DNA of 64,000 bases from Massospora cicadina. Lineage: Eukaryota; Entomophthoromycota; Entomophthoromycetes; Entomophthorales; Entomophthoraceae. Positions 42,247 to 55,077 of the stretch are shown piece after piece (within the stretch, counting starts at the first letter, position 1; every line of letters begins with the position of its first letter). The stretch lies in contig JAKSZP010017393.1 of assembly GCA_022478985.1 (NCBI GenBank), positions 1 to 64,000 of the forward strand. The letters are read 5' to 3'. Both the position numbers and the translations under genes were made by a program. The notes beneath the pieces were generated by a model, which was not told the DNA's origin, did no database searches, and saw only the letters and a program-made list of their open reading frames with translations.

Positions 42247-45200
42247 TCTGTTAAATATTTTATTCATATATATAAGGTCTCTATTTATTATAATCTATCT
42301 TTAATCTCTAAGCAATCCAATTGATTATGCCACATTTATGAGCTGATAAATAATATAATAAATAAAACATGGTTTAACCTCCAATCAACCCACAAGCTGG
42401 TGAAATTACTCGACCACTCCATCAATTAAACAAGATTACCATACATGAAAAAACTAGACTCATTATACATCTAATTTATACATTAAACAGGGGCTGCGCC
42501 TATCACTCACTATACTTTTTTATACTATCCTTTATCATTCCCTAGTACTATGAATCGCACTAACTTTGAACAAATAGTTTCATTTTTTTATCAAACTAAT
42601 TTTTATTTTAATTTAAAATTCTTTTAGACTTCTGAGCCACCTTTAAGAATGTCACGTCTCATATTGATGATAAAGTAAGCTCTGTAATTTCAAAAATAGA
42701 GCTTTGATTTAATATTCCAAACTAGGACCTCTGGCTACTCTATAGTAGGTTTTGTTCAGCATCAATCATCCTGATATGACGATATTTAAGGACTGCCTGA
42801 CTAAGCGTATTGCGTCATCAAATCAGAGGATGTTGGCATTACAAAAATGGTGTTCCCTCAAAGGTTCTGAGAAGACACAGAAACCCTGTTGGGTCAAGGA
42901 TAAATTAAGTTATACCTCTGGAACAGTTTTAGGTTCCTACATATTAATGTTTTATTATTGTACACTGCTTGAAGATATAAAAGTGGTTTATAAATGGCAG
43001 TTCAACAAGCTTAAGATCACATGACTGTTGAAAAGACCCTAGACAATTTTTGTCATGGGTTAGTTGAACCAATATAGGACTTATTAAAAAAGGTGTTCTG
43101 CAAGATAGATTTAACGCATTGTGTACAATTCAATGAAGAGTATCTCCAATGAATCTTTTACATTGCAGATAATTCTATATAAAGAATAGCAGAAGATGAC
43201 AATATCATGAGTGAGAGTGTAGTCAGAGTAGGAAGAACTGGATATGGCATATGAAGTATAGATATATGACTATGGGTAGATTTTAAAATGCTGCAGAAGC
43301 CTCAGATGTGCCGCCAAAGTTACTCTTTTGCATACAAAATCTGATACAAGTAAATCTTACTGGTGCTTATTTTCGCTAAAAGTTGCCTGCACTCAAAACT
43401 TTCTCAAAATTAATCTAAAATGGAAATAGAGTCAGCCATGAGATTATCTCCTTGTGATTAAATAGCATCCCTCCACCAAAGCCCGCCAAGATTATAATTT
43501 ATTACTCATACTAGATGAGTCAAAGACCCCAGAAACTAGCTTACACTCCCTCGCTAAGTACCTCTAATAATGTTCCAGATATATTGGGCCATCCAAGTCG
43601 CGTGCTGCTGCACAAAGCTTGCTTTCCCTTTCTAAGACCAACTGCTGTTCCAATATTAACTTAGGGTAAGCTGGTTCATAAAGATCTACACCTAATTTTT
43701 ATCTTTAAGCTAGAGTTTATTTCACAACATTTTTAATAGTCATTTTCTTTTTAAATACTTAATATCTCGTCAATGATAAGAAATTATAACCCATGACACA
43801 TCTATAATGAGTGAGATGGTTTTAAAAAGCTGCAATTTAATTGCAAAACAAAGTAAAAATTGTAACAGTTTTTTGAACAATGAGGACCAAATTATTAAAA
43901 TAGAGTCAGCCAAGTCAGAATACAGGCCGAATTAGTAGTAAAACATCTCAAACTAACCAATAAGGAACCACTTCTTGAAACAAGAATAATATTAAAGACT
44001 TAACTTCTAAGCCGCTTTAATATAATAATTTGAGAACTTTACAAATAACATCAGCCAGCTTTTAATTTAAGCTTTCTCAAATTAGACATAATACTAACCT
44101 AATAGAGGTATAGCCTCAATAGTTATTTAGCTGAGTTGTGTCTCAGCCTGCCAGATGTGCATGCTAGATTTAATTTTTTGGACTTAAGAAGTCTATGTCA
44201 CAATTAGTTACATATTTTATGATGTTGAACGCCCCACTAAAGTAAAGTCAAATAAGCCCTTAGGGACAAAGCAGTACCATAGAGGTAACTGATGCCTCTA
44301 TAAGGTAAAAGACCAATAATGGATTCTGGCTTTGACAGCAAGGGCTGAGGGAAACAGCTCTTCAGAGGAAGAAAATCCGGCATGAATTGGTTCTAAAATC
44401 TGGAAAAGCATGCACTACAAAGTTATGGAATTCAGCTGAATAAGTGAGAATTTCAATTTTGTTAAAAGGTGAAATTTTTACATCTTGACAGGTTTTGTTA
44501 ATTACTTTGAAACCATCACAAATCTTCCCTTTGAAGTTTAGGCTTAAGATAAGAAAGAATTTGATTTTCTCAGATAAGCAGTTAAATTTAGATAAAGTTT
44601 AGGAATTACCTGCACAGTTTTCTAATTTCTTTTTTTAAAGAATACCTAGGTTGGAATCATCAGTATGGTCAAAGTCCTTTTCCCGCTCTGGTCTAACTCT
44701 CAAGTTGGGCGCAAACTTGCCCTCCACACCATGGTCTATTTTGCTGACTCCATCACGTCTTATTTCGCCATGTTTTGCCACAGTTCTTATGCTATCTTCC
44801 CCAGCTCTCAGGGGACTCATGTCCCTTATAGTTGTCATCAGATTTATTGTGCGTTTTATATGACAATTTTATATGGAAACATAACTGAGATTGCCTCGAC
44901 GTTGTTTCCTTTTGATGGGTCACTTTGTCTTTTTAGCTCACCTTTTGCCTGGCGCTTTTCCTTCTGCAACCTCCTGAGCTCAAGTTTCCCTGACAGTTTA
45001 TACTAGTGTGATCCCAAACTTTTGACAATGCACAATGCCATTGATGACAATATCTTACCATTAATGATAATATAACCTTTGTTGAGATTGGCACAATAAT
45101 GTCAGTTTTTAATTAAACAGTTATTTTGTACCCTGTGACGTTCAAGGCTATTCCTCACCACTACATACCCTTACTTTCCTCTAAGTGATACTAAGGCTAA

Positions 45201-45351
45201 AAAGGTTGGTTGCAAGGGTTTCAAATCTTGAAAATCAATTGACAAATTTAACTTAATTTAAAGTTCTATAAATGACATTATACCATATATTCTAATATTG
45301 ACCCTAAAAAAAGTTTAAAGAACAATAAAAACTAATCATATTTAATCTAAA
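42247..45351. other. 3.1 kb without a recognisable gene
   Basis: AT-rich and full of stops in all frames. Open stretches exist at 42,752-43,024 (plus, begins in a non-conserved sequence, 90 codons) and 44,665-45,006 (plus, 113 codons, in a locally GC-richer patch), but neither resembles a family I know and neither has a sensible context. It may hold elements too old to read. I see no repeat shared with the rest of the window. Confidence 0.4.
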
Positions 45352-45850
45352 TGTTACCTTTTGGCAGATTTGGTTGATTCTGCCAAGCTGGTTGCACAGG
45401 TTAAAACCCACTGAGCAATGAATGAGCGATATGATGATTGCTGATCCTCAATAAATAATAATATTAAAGTATTTATCTAAGGAGCTATTGACTTGATGAT
45501 ACCAATACATTTAATATATAAACTAACAGCTACTTCCATTAACCCTTCCTTACTCTCTTTCTTCTTCAGGAAACCTCCCCCTTTTCATTCTCATTCTCAA
45601 CTCTTATCCTCGGTATTCCTAGTTGGTTTCAACTCTTCCACTTAGTAATTCTCTATTTGCTGCATTTTAGGGGTTTTGTTCTATCTACAATTCTTTGGCA
45701 AAGTTCCCTAAATTTGACAAACTATTATTGCTTTGATTGATTTGCTTCAAATTGACATAGTCTACCGCTCAAATCGCAAGGCTCACCTTAAAAAATAAAT
45801 ATAATCCGCCGATATGTTACCTATTGTCCATTCAAATAAATTTTTCTACA
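45352..45850 (-). repeat. 3' LTR of Ty3-IV
   Basis: Plus-strand ends TGTTACC and TTCTACA. It is the partner of 50,892-51,387, with the same order of motifs (GGTTGCACAGG, AATAAATAATA, CCTTCCTTACTCTC, CAAGGCTCACCTT). Confidence 0.88.
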
Positions 45851-45899
45851 TTAATCCATCTGACTGGACAATAAGCTCATATTGCTTGTATGACCAAAG

Positions 45900-48335
45900 G
45901 AACTTTACAAGTACCTGGTTGATAATATGACCACCTGTGAGTTCCTTAATGTTGTGGGCATTGATACCAGTCTTCACAATTATCTCAAATGGTCCAGTCC
46001 AAATGTTACAAACTTGTTCTTCCTTCCAAACCCATGTTGGTCATGGAACAAAACAAGATTTCCCACCCAAGGACTGTGGTAGGCTGCTGTGTCTACATTG
46101 GTTGGCCACCTGATCCCAAATCTTCTTAGCTAAACTAGTGAAATACACTTCAGTTTGGAGATTAATCAGCATGTCCATTAATTTAGTCAAATAGCGCTGG
46201 GGCTCTACTCGCCAGTATCCTCCACACAGGGATAAAGCAATGCTGGCAAAGCTGGATGTCTTCCATAAAGTAATTCAAAGGACTTTTCCCCAGCAACCAA
46301 CTATAGCTAATAATATATGTGAAGATGGTAGTGGATAGAAGGTACTCCAGTCAGTGGACCAATCATTCACAAGCTTATGAAGAATGTTCACCAAGGTGCC
46401 ATTAATCCATTCGACCATCCCATTAGATTCAGGGTGGTATGGGTAGTTAAGACCCCACAGATGGCCATCAACTCGTTCAACTTAGGAAGGACATGGGATG
46501 TAAAATGTTCTATTGTCCTTGAGAATAAACTGCGGACAGCCATGTTGCTGTATGACGCACTCCATAATGAACTTAGCGACGGTTACAGCTCCTAAGTTTC
46601 TGATTGCTCTTACCTCCATTCAATTGGTCAAGAAATTAATGGCTGCAATTATATACTTGGAGCAAATCACACCCATTGGCAGAGGGTCCACCACATTAAG
46701 GGAGACAGTATAACATGCAAAATGAGGCTTAACCAGTTAATAGGTAGTTTTTTTGTAGAAAGGTTTCTCCACTTGGCACTGGTGACAACAAGCAACCGTT
46801 TCAAGCACAACGTAGTGCATGCTTTTCTAATATTAATGTGGTCACAAAACACTAACGGCTTCCATAACCCTCCATGACCTAATGCCCTATACGCATCCAG
46901 GATAATCACTGGCCTGGTGGAGGGTTTTGAGAAGCTCACCATCGATTCTCTTAATCTTTTATAGAATCCCCCATCGCACAAGAAGGTATCACATTGAAGC
47001 CCATCAAGAACTTTGATCACCTGGGGTAGCTCATCGTGGTTTGGCCCATAATCATCTTCTCATAAATTATGTCTGCCAAATCTGTATAGTAACAACCGTT
47101 GGTAATTATGAGAGACATTCTACATTCTAGTGTTTCACCCATGGCCAGTGCATAATATTGAAGTCATATGCTTGGAGCTTCAGGGCCCATCACGTGAGCT
47201 GCCCTTCAGATTCACGCAGATTCTGTAGCCATCATAAGGATGCATGATCTGTGACAACTTTGAATTTAACCCCGCTGAGATAGACTTTAAAGCTTTTATA
47301 CACATATATTAAGACTAAGAACTCTTTCTTGGTCATAGTATAACTCCGTTCAGGGCATGTTAAGCTTTGGCAGCAATATGCAACGGGATGCTCCACACTG
47401 TCATCATGTTTTGGTATACCGCCCTACAGCGGAAAAAAATGCATTTATTTGCACAATTAATTTTTTCTCAAAATTATGGTATTGCAAAATGGGTAAATTA
47501 GCCAACATAGTTCATAAGACATCAAAAGCTTTTGACAATGTTAAGTATAGTTAAAGTTTGTGTTTTTCTTCAATAACTCAGAGAGTAAATCACCAGTGAA
47601 GCTGAAGTTGGGAATGAACCGCTGGTAATAACTGACCATCCCCAAAAACACCTGGATATCCCGCTTATTACTGGTTGAGTCATCTTGCATATAGCTTCCA
47701 CCTTTGGAAGCTTAGAACTAAGCCCTTTTGAGTCTACCACATACCTGAGATCCTCTAATTACTCCTTAAAAAAGTGGCACTTTTGAGGCTTAAATTTATG
47801 TTGGTTTAGCAAGTCACCATAACACTTGCTTCAGGTGATTGAGATGTTCAATGAATGTCCATGAGAACACGTTGATATTGTCAAGGTAGACTAAAACACA
47901 AGACAGCTTTAGGTCGCCTGAGATAATGTCCAAATCCCGCTGAAACGTAGCTGGGGCGTTACACAATCCCTGAGGAATATGAATATGCTGGAACAACCCC
48001 TTTGAGGCGATTATGGCGCACTTTTTTTGTTCTTCCACTGGCAACTCAATTTGCCAAAACCCAATATCAAATCCATAGCATAGAAATATTAGGCTCCGCC
48101 CAGCCAATCTAAAGTATCATTGATTCACTGAAGTGGGTACAAGTCTTTTTTTGATGCTGCTAAGCTTCTGGTAGCTGATTACTACTTGGTTGGTGCCATC
48201 TTTCTTCTTAAAAATTAGCATCGGTGATGCCCATGGACTCTTTGATGGCTCTAACATTCCCTGTTCAATCAGTCTATCTATATCCTCAGATACAACTACT
48301 TCTGCGGCTTTTAGCGACAGATAGGCTGTGTCCAA
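45900..48335 (-). pseudogene. Ty3-IV reverse transcriptase, RNase H and integrase
   Basis: RT: DIDRLIEQGMLEPSKSPWAS, MLIFKKKDGTNQVVISYQKL (48,117-48,335), GFDIGFWQIELPVEEQKKCA, GLCNAPATFQRDLD, CVLVYLDNINVFS with the YxDD box as YLDN (about 47,879-47,890). RNase H: FKVVTDHASL, WLQNLRESEGQLT, WALKLQAYDFNI (about 47,155-47,265). Integrase: CCHQCQVEKPFYKKT (about 46,755-46,800), SLNVVDPLPMGVI with the first Asp, QQHGCPQFILKDNRTFYI with the second, YHPESNGMVEWINGTLVNIL with the Glu (about 46,375-46,440), and a C-terminal VLFHDQHGF stretch near 46,030. Every catalytic block can be placed, but stops and shifts interrupt all of them. Confidence 0.87.
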
Positions 48336-48540
48336 ATGAGAGGTTAATCACCCATGTCCAACCAATGCAAAATTCTGTGTGCACATCCCAGATTGGGGTC
48401 GTCAGATGCAAAAATGCCTTGGTATTTTTCAAATAGATCCATAACCCTGCATTCTGGTCCTCTGACATCCCAGTTAGAGCCTCACGCAGAATCAATGTCA
48501 ATATTTTAGGTGACGTTCTTACAGGTAGCCCAAGGTTCTC

Positions 48541-49375
48541 TCAAGGACCAAAGTTGTGTATATGATGGACCTCATCAATAAGAATCAGATGCAGATAGGC
48601 CACCACTTGGTGCCTTTGAACCTTTAAAGATTCCTTCTGTAGGTTTGCTATCAACAACTTCACTTCCCCCTGCCCTGGTAACAGAAGGCTGGGAGCCACT
48701 TGGGGTTCTAGTTTTGACTGCTGGTATGGCCCCATAAATTTTCCATATAGTCCTTCAGGGATGCCTATTTTGAGCTCCATCCCTATAATAATTAATTTTT
48801 GGAAGATATAAAAAAGCACTTGCAGTCCATAGCTGTATTCCTTTTAATCATAAATCAAGTTAGGAAGAGCTCAGGTCCTCTGCTTCATCTGCTGATTTTG
48901 TACAGGAATCGCACCATTGCTATACACAAGATTAGTTATATTGCGCAGATTGAGTCTTCTGGAACTTCATTGGAGGTAAAATAGATGGGGAACCGTTGTC
49001 CCAGAATATTTAATGTTCCCTACGCCATATCAATAACTACTCTGAATTGCCGCATGAATGTGGCCCCAATCAACATGTTGTGGTGATTATTAGGAAGAAC
49101 AATCATTGGAGTGGATGCCCCAACTAAATTGAATCTCAGAGGCAACGCACTGTAAACGCCCTCCATCACAGTTCTATGTGCCCCACGGTCTCATATACTA
49201 CTTGGTGTTCCACATCAGGCTTCAGTTGAAGCTTAGCCATGAGCTTGGTGGATACAATAAAAACAGGAGCGCCGGTATCTATAATCTTACAGATTCTTGC
49301 ATTTTGTACAAAAAAATCACAGTTTGTACACTCCAAATAAAAGGAACCGTTGGTGTTTATTACATGAACATCCAA
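48541..49375 (-). pseudogene. Ty3-IV protease and dUTPase-like linker
   Basis: Protease: ICKIIDTGAPVFIVSTKLMA with intact DTGA (about 49,225-49,290), EGVYSALPLRF and LIGATFMRQFRVVID (49,040-49,170). Linker: one open stretch 48,541-48,819 reads MELKIGIPEGLYGKFMG, LEPQVAPSLLLPGQGEVKLL and VQRHQVVAYLHLIL. The order IP-x-G-x-YG, then PG-x-GEVKLL-x-N, then Q-x-VAYL parallels the core of trimeric dUTPases (P-x-G-YG-R, GVID-x2-Y-x-GE, GD-x-IAQL), though the catalytic residues are not all there. A remnant or a relative of that fold is likely. Confidence 0.65.
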
Positions 49376-49399
49376 GGGCTTTTATTTATTCAGAAAGTA

Positions 49400-50831
49400 A
49401 TACCAGCGGCGACATGAGTATACTCTTGGGCAATTTTTTATACTGAAAATGCCATGTTCACCCCCTCTAGGGCTGTGACATTTGTTGAGGGTCTATCTTT
49501 GACTGTAACGTTCTGCTCAGGAATTATCCAGGCATACAGTTTTTGCACATTTCAGCAGAACTCCAAGTCTGTGTTATTGGGGTCTCTCCCTCATTTTGAG
49601 GTTAGAAAAACTTAGGGGTTTTGTTGATATAATTTGTCAGAGTAATTACCATTATCAACAAAAAGCAACTCTTGGGAATCATCAGAGACAAATAAGTTTA
49701 AATTGGTGGAATTAAAGCTTCCCATCTCTACTCCGCTTGACCTTTACCCTATTTGTTTGGGGCAGATAGTACTGCTTGGACATTCTGTTTGCCAGAAAGC
49801 TAGATGCATAATGGATTCTTTGGTCGCATGAGAAACAAATTTTTGTAAATGGCCCTCATTTCTGTATCCCACCCAAAGGTCCAGGTTGGAAATTAAATGA
49901 TGGATTGTAATTCGGCCAAGGATGAGCTGGTTGAGGATAATGGGAACGAAAAGGACTTTCAGAGCGTTAAGTGAACGAGGATTAACCAATGGTACCCCTA
50001 TGTTGTTAGTGTCCATTTCTTGACGGGGATTTGTTAGCAGTTGCAGGTGCATTCCGCTCTACATTGGGAGCATTATAAGTGATAGATAGACGGCATAAAC
50101 AATTGACAATTTTTAATTTCTCCGCATCATCTTGAAGAATGTGGTTCATAGTATTATAAGCTCTTGATATGGCTTAACAGCCGCCATCATCACTATGCCC
50201 ACCTCTTCATTAATTAAGATATTCGCTCCCACCAACACATGAGTCTCAGCTGTGAACCACTCCATGACACTATCAAGGACTCATTCTTTTAACAATGTAT
50301 CATCAAAAACTCTGCTTTGTACCATGTCATTTTCACCACACCCCCAAACAGGCAGATCACGGTCTCCTTTACCTCTTGATACGCTATAATACTATCTTAA
50401 GGTACATGTGACCTGGTCAGAGCTCTTGACATCAATAGCGGATAACAACAGTTTAGCTTTCTGCCAATTGGAAGCCCCTTTTACTAAAAAACTCAATTTG
50501 CTTAAAAATCTAGGTATGTTTCCGTTGTGGTTAAACAGGGTCAGCTTGTCAATGCAGACCACTCCCTCTCTAGTCACATTATCCAGTTTACATCTGAACA
50601 GTTTAGCCGCTCTGTAATGTCACACAAGCAGTTGGCAAGGTGGCTGGCTTGGCAACATACCAGGTGCAGCTGGTGAAAGGCCTTTTCATGCTGATCCGTT
50701 ATACCCTTATTCTCCTGTAAAAGCATTTTTTGAGCTTTGTTTAGTGTATCCAAGGCAAATTTCAGTTCCTCGTATTGAGATAACTCAATAATATGAGGTA
50801 GTACCCCCATCAAGGGAACTGGTTGCGCCAT
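49400..50831 (-). pseudogene. Ty3-IV gag
   Basis: ATG at 50,831, 41 bases after the PBS, opens an 85-codon stretch MAQPVPLMGVLPHIIELSQY that goes on with a likely coiled coil (EELKFALDTLNKAQKMLLQE) at residues 20-50. Capsid-type text follows in other frames: LPIGRKLNCC..LLMSRALTRS (50,400-50,500). A frame-broken stretch to about 49,400 should hold the rest. No zinc knuckle could be read. Confidence 0.6.
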
Positions 50832-50871
50832 TGCTTGGCGAATATGAAATCTTTAAGATGTTGATCAATGG

Positions 50872-50891
50872 CCCCTTGAAGTGAGCACCAC
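50872..50891 (-). promoter_or_regulatory. Primer-binding site of Ty3-IV
   Basis: On the minus strand GTGGTGCTCACTTCAAGGGG follows the LTR. Ten of the first ten PBS bases (TGGTGCTCAC) equal those of Ty3-II and the TRIM-like element. Confidence 0.75.
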
Positions 50892-51387
50892 TATTAACTT
50901 TTGGAAGATTTGGTCAGTTCCGCCAAGCTGGTTGCACAGGCTAAAACCCACTGATAAACGGACGTCAATATGATAATTGCTGATCCTTGATAAATAATAG
51001 TATTAAAGTACTTATATAATGAGCCATTGTCCTGACAATATCATTTTTCAATATATAAAAAAATGGCTACTTTTATTAGCCCTTCCTTACTCTCTTCCTT
51101 CTCCAAAATCTCCCTCTTCTCATGCTTAAGCTCAACTCTTAATTCTCAATATTCATAGTCAGTTTCAGCTCTTCCATTTAGTAACTCTCTTTTTACTATA
51201 GTTGTAAGGATTTTGGTCTTACATTGATGCTGTGCATAATTCCCTCGATTTTCCAGACTATTATCACTTTGATCAATTTTCTTCACAAGGACATAATCTA
51301 CCGCTCAAATTTCAAGGCTCACCTTGACTAAAAAACTATGATCCTCCTGATATGTGACTTATTGTCCAGTCATATCAATTTCTTGAC
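50892..51387 (-). repeat. 5' LTR of Ty3-IV
   Basis: The partner of 45,352-45,850; the plus-strand ends are TATTAAC (TG worn to TA) and CTTGACA. Confidence 0.86.
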
Positions 51388-52097
51388 ACTAAGCAAATTT
51401 AATATAAAAATTTAATTACTGGCCTAAAATCCAGTTGACAGTCTAGTATTGGTATTGACATGAATTTTAATATTAAAATCTTAAATAGGCCCCAATGGCC
51501 AAGATGTCCATGGACACTGCAGGATTTATAATCTCATAAGAAATATATAAAAATCTCAACTTAATTATAAAGATTTTGAATCATCTTATATTAAAACTTA
51601 GATATCTGGTGTCATAGACGTCAGGAAGGACCCCACAGAGCAAAATCAATGTAGAACATATGTGCTGCCGCTCCCTAGAGATGAAACCCAGCAGTTGATA
51701 TTCAGTGTAAGAATCTCTTTAATAGTGCTGTACCTCCTAAGAAGCCCGTGTAACCAACGAAATTGTGGCTTTGTTTTTGATGCTCTATCCTGTTTGGGGG
51801 CTATAGTTTTAGCCCTGTTAGCAAATCTTCAAGAGCGACCATTGGCATGTGATGCCCATTACACCCACAAAAAAACTATTTTATATTGAGAACATGTACA
51901 TGGAAAACTAATAAAAGCTTGTTTGTAATACAGGTTCCTATCACAAAAGGACAAACACGCTATAACTTCATAGTAATTTCAATGGCTTCAGGACTAACAG
52001 GAGGTTGTGACTTTAGTGGACGCAGACTTTTTAAAATTAGCGCTTAAACGTCATATTTTGAAGGCACAGGTTTTTAGACTCAAATAAATAAGGTGAT
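51388..52097. other. Unassigned stretch between Ty3-IV and LTR-X
   Basis: AT-rich. A 75-codon open stretch at 51,662-51,889 has no family resemblance. I see nothing else in it. Confidence 0.4.
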
Positions 52098-53021
52098 TTT
52101 GGGGTTTTCATTGAAATTCAAGGTCAGGTCCTTTGAAGGCTACATAATCATTAGTTGTATATAGCTCCAGAGGAATCTCTTAAGGTAGATCTTCTAAGGC
52201 AAATATCTTGAAAGAATAGGCGGCATCAAGGAAAATCTCTGCTATCTGAGCAGGCAAATATCTAGCCAATACTAGACAATCTCTCAACGAAATCAGAATC
52301 ATTAAGGTAATCTCAATTCACACAAACAGGCAGAAATTATTTTATATTTAAACAGGCAAAGTAAATGAGAAATATTAATTGAATCAAGACTAACTATATT
52401 AAAAAATGTCTTTTAAATAAGTACCATATTAGAATCAAGAATAAAATAAATAAAGGAAGGTGATATTCCAGCTGGCGAGAGATAGGCTTATACCAATGTG
52501 AAGGTAGAAATACATTTGGGAATGTAAAAGGTAAAGGCACAATCTAGGTTTATGGTTGGAGTATATGAGACTTTATCTTTGAGAGTTGGACTAAGATAAT
52601 AAAACCCAGTTAAGTTATTCATTATCTGCATATGTAAGTCAACAAATAGAAAGTTAGAATAAGTGACAAAAGACATAATATGTGGCGTGAGGTGATTAAT
52701 GATGTGGATAGAGGGGTTAAACACTGAATAAATCCTCAGGCCTAATAGCAGGATGAATAGTAACTCAGCTCAAGCATTTTTTATATTATATCGGCCAGTG
52801 GAGCATTAATGGGACGATTCATCCCAAACTCCTTTAACTGTAGATTTGGCATTATTAACTACACAATTCTATTTAAAGTAAGATTATTAATTTTGGGTCT
52901 TAATCTCAATAAAATATCATTTGTTAAATTAATAACAAAATAGCCAAAATTGCGTAAATAGATATTGTATTTGTAAGCCTAAGGTCATGGCTTCACACCT
53001 AATAGGCAAAGCCTGACTATG
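52098..53021 (-). repeat. Left repeat (3' LTR) of LTR-X
   Basis: No ORF. Aligns to 55,078-56,562 apart from the insertion at 55,888-56,455. Ends near GCCTGACTA. Confidence 0.6.
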
Positions 53022-54042
53022 CCCCCTCCAAGTCTTGACTGGGGGTGATAATGGTTTCATCAGGGATGGCAAGCCTCGTTAGGGTCTCAAACTACCAAAA
53101 GTGTGATGGAAGTGATAACCCAAGGTAATTGGGCAAGGTTTAGGCCTGGTGGGTAACATTTGGTTTTCAATCTCAAAATTTGTAGGCATTCAGTGGTAAG
53201 ACAGTGGTAAGACAGTGCAAATCATGCATTTCTTTTATCTGGAAAACTTGATTTTGAAAAAATGGGGAGCCTTAGTTTTGACGTTAGGGTGGATGAGCTA
53301 AGTGTGAGGATAATAATAGTCAGTTTAGACTTGGTTTCTAAATAAAGCAGCATTGTGAATATCAAAGTGATATATGTTCTAGTTAAAATAGTCAGTAAGA
53401 CCAGTTTAAGAGTTAAGGTAGACAGATAAAGGTTTGATAAAAGGAGTCCAGGCCATAACAACAATGTTTATATTAGGTGGTTTGAAATCAAAATGGTAAA
53501 AATGATTTGTGGCTATGTATATATAAGTAATGAAATGGGCCTGGATGTCTAGATCTTCGAGGTTCAAGATTATTTTAGGTGGCAGATTTTCCCTGTGTAG
53601 GGTATTATAACTTGCTTCCAACTCAGCTTAGTTTCATGAAGATTGAGGTTTCTGAAAGGACCTGATCCAATTTAAGAGTCAAAATGGCAAAGGGAAAGTT
53701 TTTGAGATATTTGGCTCAGTTGACAAGTAGATAGAGGTAAGGATTTTTGATTTTGGGCTCAGTTAAATTAGAGGTAAGCTGGGAAGTTTGTAACTGAATC
53801 TGGAGGAATGATCAGTCATTGCGTAAGAAAAAGCAAAGTCAACAGATAGATTATGCATCAAGGGTAACAGACTCAGAGCATGGTTTTGCATAAAATTAGA
53901 AAGGTGTTCATAAGGCAACTTCTTAAATTTATTTAATTGTACCAAATTTTGTCAGGGAAATATAGTTTTTGGACGTTGGCAGGAATATCTAAAATATATT
54001 AGTAAAAAATTCTAACTAATAAGTATAAGGTTGGGAACTAAT

Positions 54043-54381
54043 CTAAATGGTAAGAGGGGTAACTTTGGTCTTGAGGGCACTTTTCTCAGTTAACCCAAGA
54101 ATTTTAGAAAGATTTTCTGTTGCATCAGTCAAGAAAAATAGTTTTGGTGCCAAATCATTTGGTTTGTCTAGCTGAATTGAGCAGCTATAAGCAATACCAT
54201 TGGGAAACAGAGTAGCGAGGCAGTCAGTTGGGTTGATTGCTACGTTATACTCATTGGGAGGTTCTGGCGCATCCCCTAAAATTAAATTCAAGATTTTCAT
54301 GTTGGATTTCACTGGCTCTAATTTTGGTGTCAGGGCAGCGAGGAGATTTGGCGCAGGGAGACAGAGAAAATGCCAAGGCAC
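54043..54381 (-). pseudogene. Unknown 112-codon ORF in LTR-X
   Basis: The longest open stretch of the interior; its first codon is GTG, so the true start is unknown and a stop lies directly upstream. It reads like a soluble protein: ILNLILGDAPEPPNEYNVAI, NGIAYSCSIQLDKPNDLAPK, ATENLSKILGLTEKS. Further open stretches on the same strand lie at 53,763-53,945 and 53,406-53,621. I recognise no domain. It could be a gag relic of the element or a captured gene piece. Its sequence context is broken by stops, so a working protein is unlikely. Confidence 0.35.
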
Positions 54382-54530
54382 TTAGGTTGACTATTCCAAT
54401 TTCAGCGCTGGGAGACAGAGAAAGTTCCAAGGCATTCAAATTGTTTCAATTTTAACTCTAAAACAATGAGGAGTATCAGCGCAGAGGAATGGAGAGAGCG
54501 CTTAGGCATATAAATTAGTTGCTTAGATTA
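54351..54530. repeat. Short tandem repeat, about 52-bp unit, two to three copies
   Basis: GCGCAGGGAGACAGAGAAAA at 54,351 is followed by GCGCTGGGAGACAGAGAAAG at 54,404, each then with T.CCAAGGCA; a third, weaker unit begins GCGCAGAGGAATGGAGAG at about 54,479. It overlaps the start of the unknown ORF. Confidence 0.65.
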
Positions 54531-55077
54531 TGGCATTTGTAAAACTTTATTTATCTCCTAAAGTAAGCTCAAGTTTCTTGCTGGGCTCTTCAGTAAAGGG
54601 AAATGGAGATGGCGCTGAGCCATTTTGCTGGATCAAACTAATTTAATCCTTGGAAATAATAGTAGATTTATACTTCTCACTTTAAAATTGTTATAATTGC
54701 TCCCTACAGTGGAAAACTACCATACCAAACTGAATATAGGAAGGTGACTCTTTGGTTTTAAGTCTTATTTTAAGGCTAATTGGGAGATTGAAATCTGATT
54801 TCAGTGATATTTTATTAAATTCTCTGGTAGACAGACGTCCAACTAACAAATATATCCTTAGGTTAAAAATCTGTTCAGGCAGTTTAGGAGCCAGTTAAGG
54901 TGGTAATTCAATTATCCAAAAGTTTTTGTAAGGCTGGGCATGGTTAATTGAATCAAAGAATGCTAGATTTTGACTTATTTTGTGGACCATTTGGTGTACA
55001 CTTATCTTATTATCGTGATATTATCCATTTTGAAAGCATGTCTTCACCCTATAGCCCCAGAAGGGACCAGCAGAAAG

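Larger units (their letters stand above)
45352..51387 (-). mobile_element. Ty3-IV, two-LTR Ty3/gypsy element
   Basis: LTRs 45,352-45,850 and 50,892-51,387 (about 500 bp) share CCGCCAAGCTGGTTGCAC-type text, CCCTTCCTTACTCTCTT and CTACCGCTCAAAT, though diverged. On the minus strand the right LTR is followed by a PBS (GTGGTGCTCACTTCAAGGGG, 50,872-50,891), gag from 50,831, protease, linker, RT, RNase H and integrase down to about 45,900. Total 6.0 kb, a normal size. I see no clear polypurine tract and no clear duplication. The protease and linker resemble Ty3-I, so these two form one lineage. Confidence 0.88.

Noticed and set aside
42752..43024. Host gene in a 90-codon ORF
   Set aside because: No family resemblance, no splice-like context and surrounding sequence full of stops.
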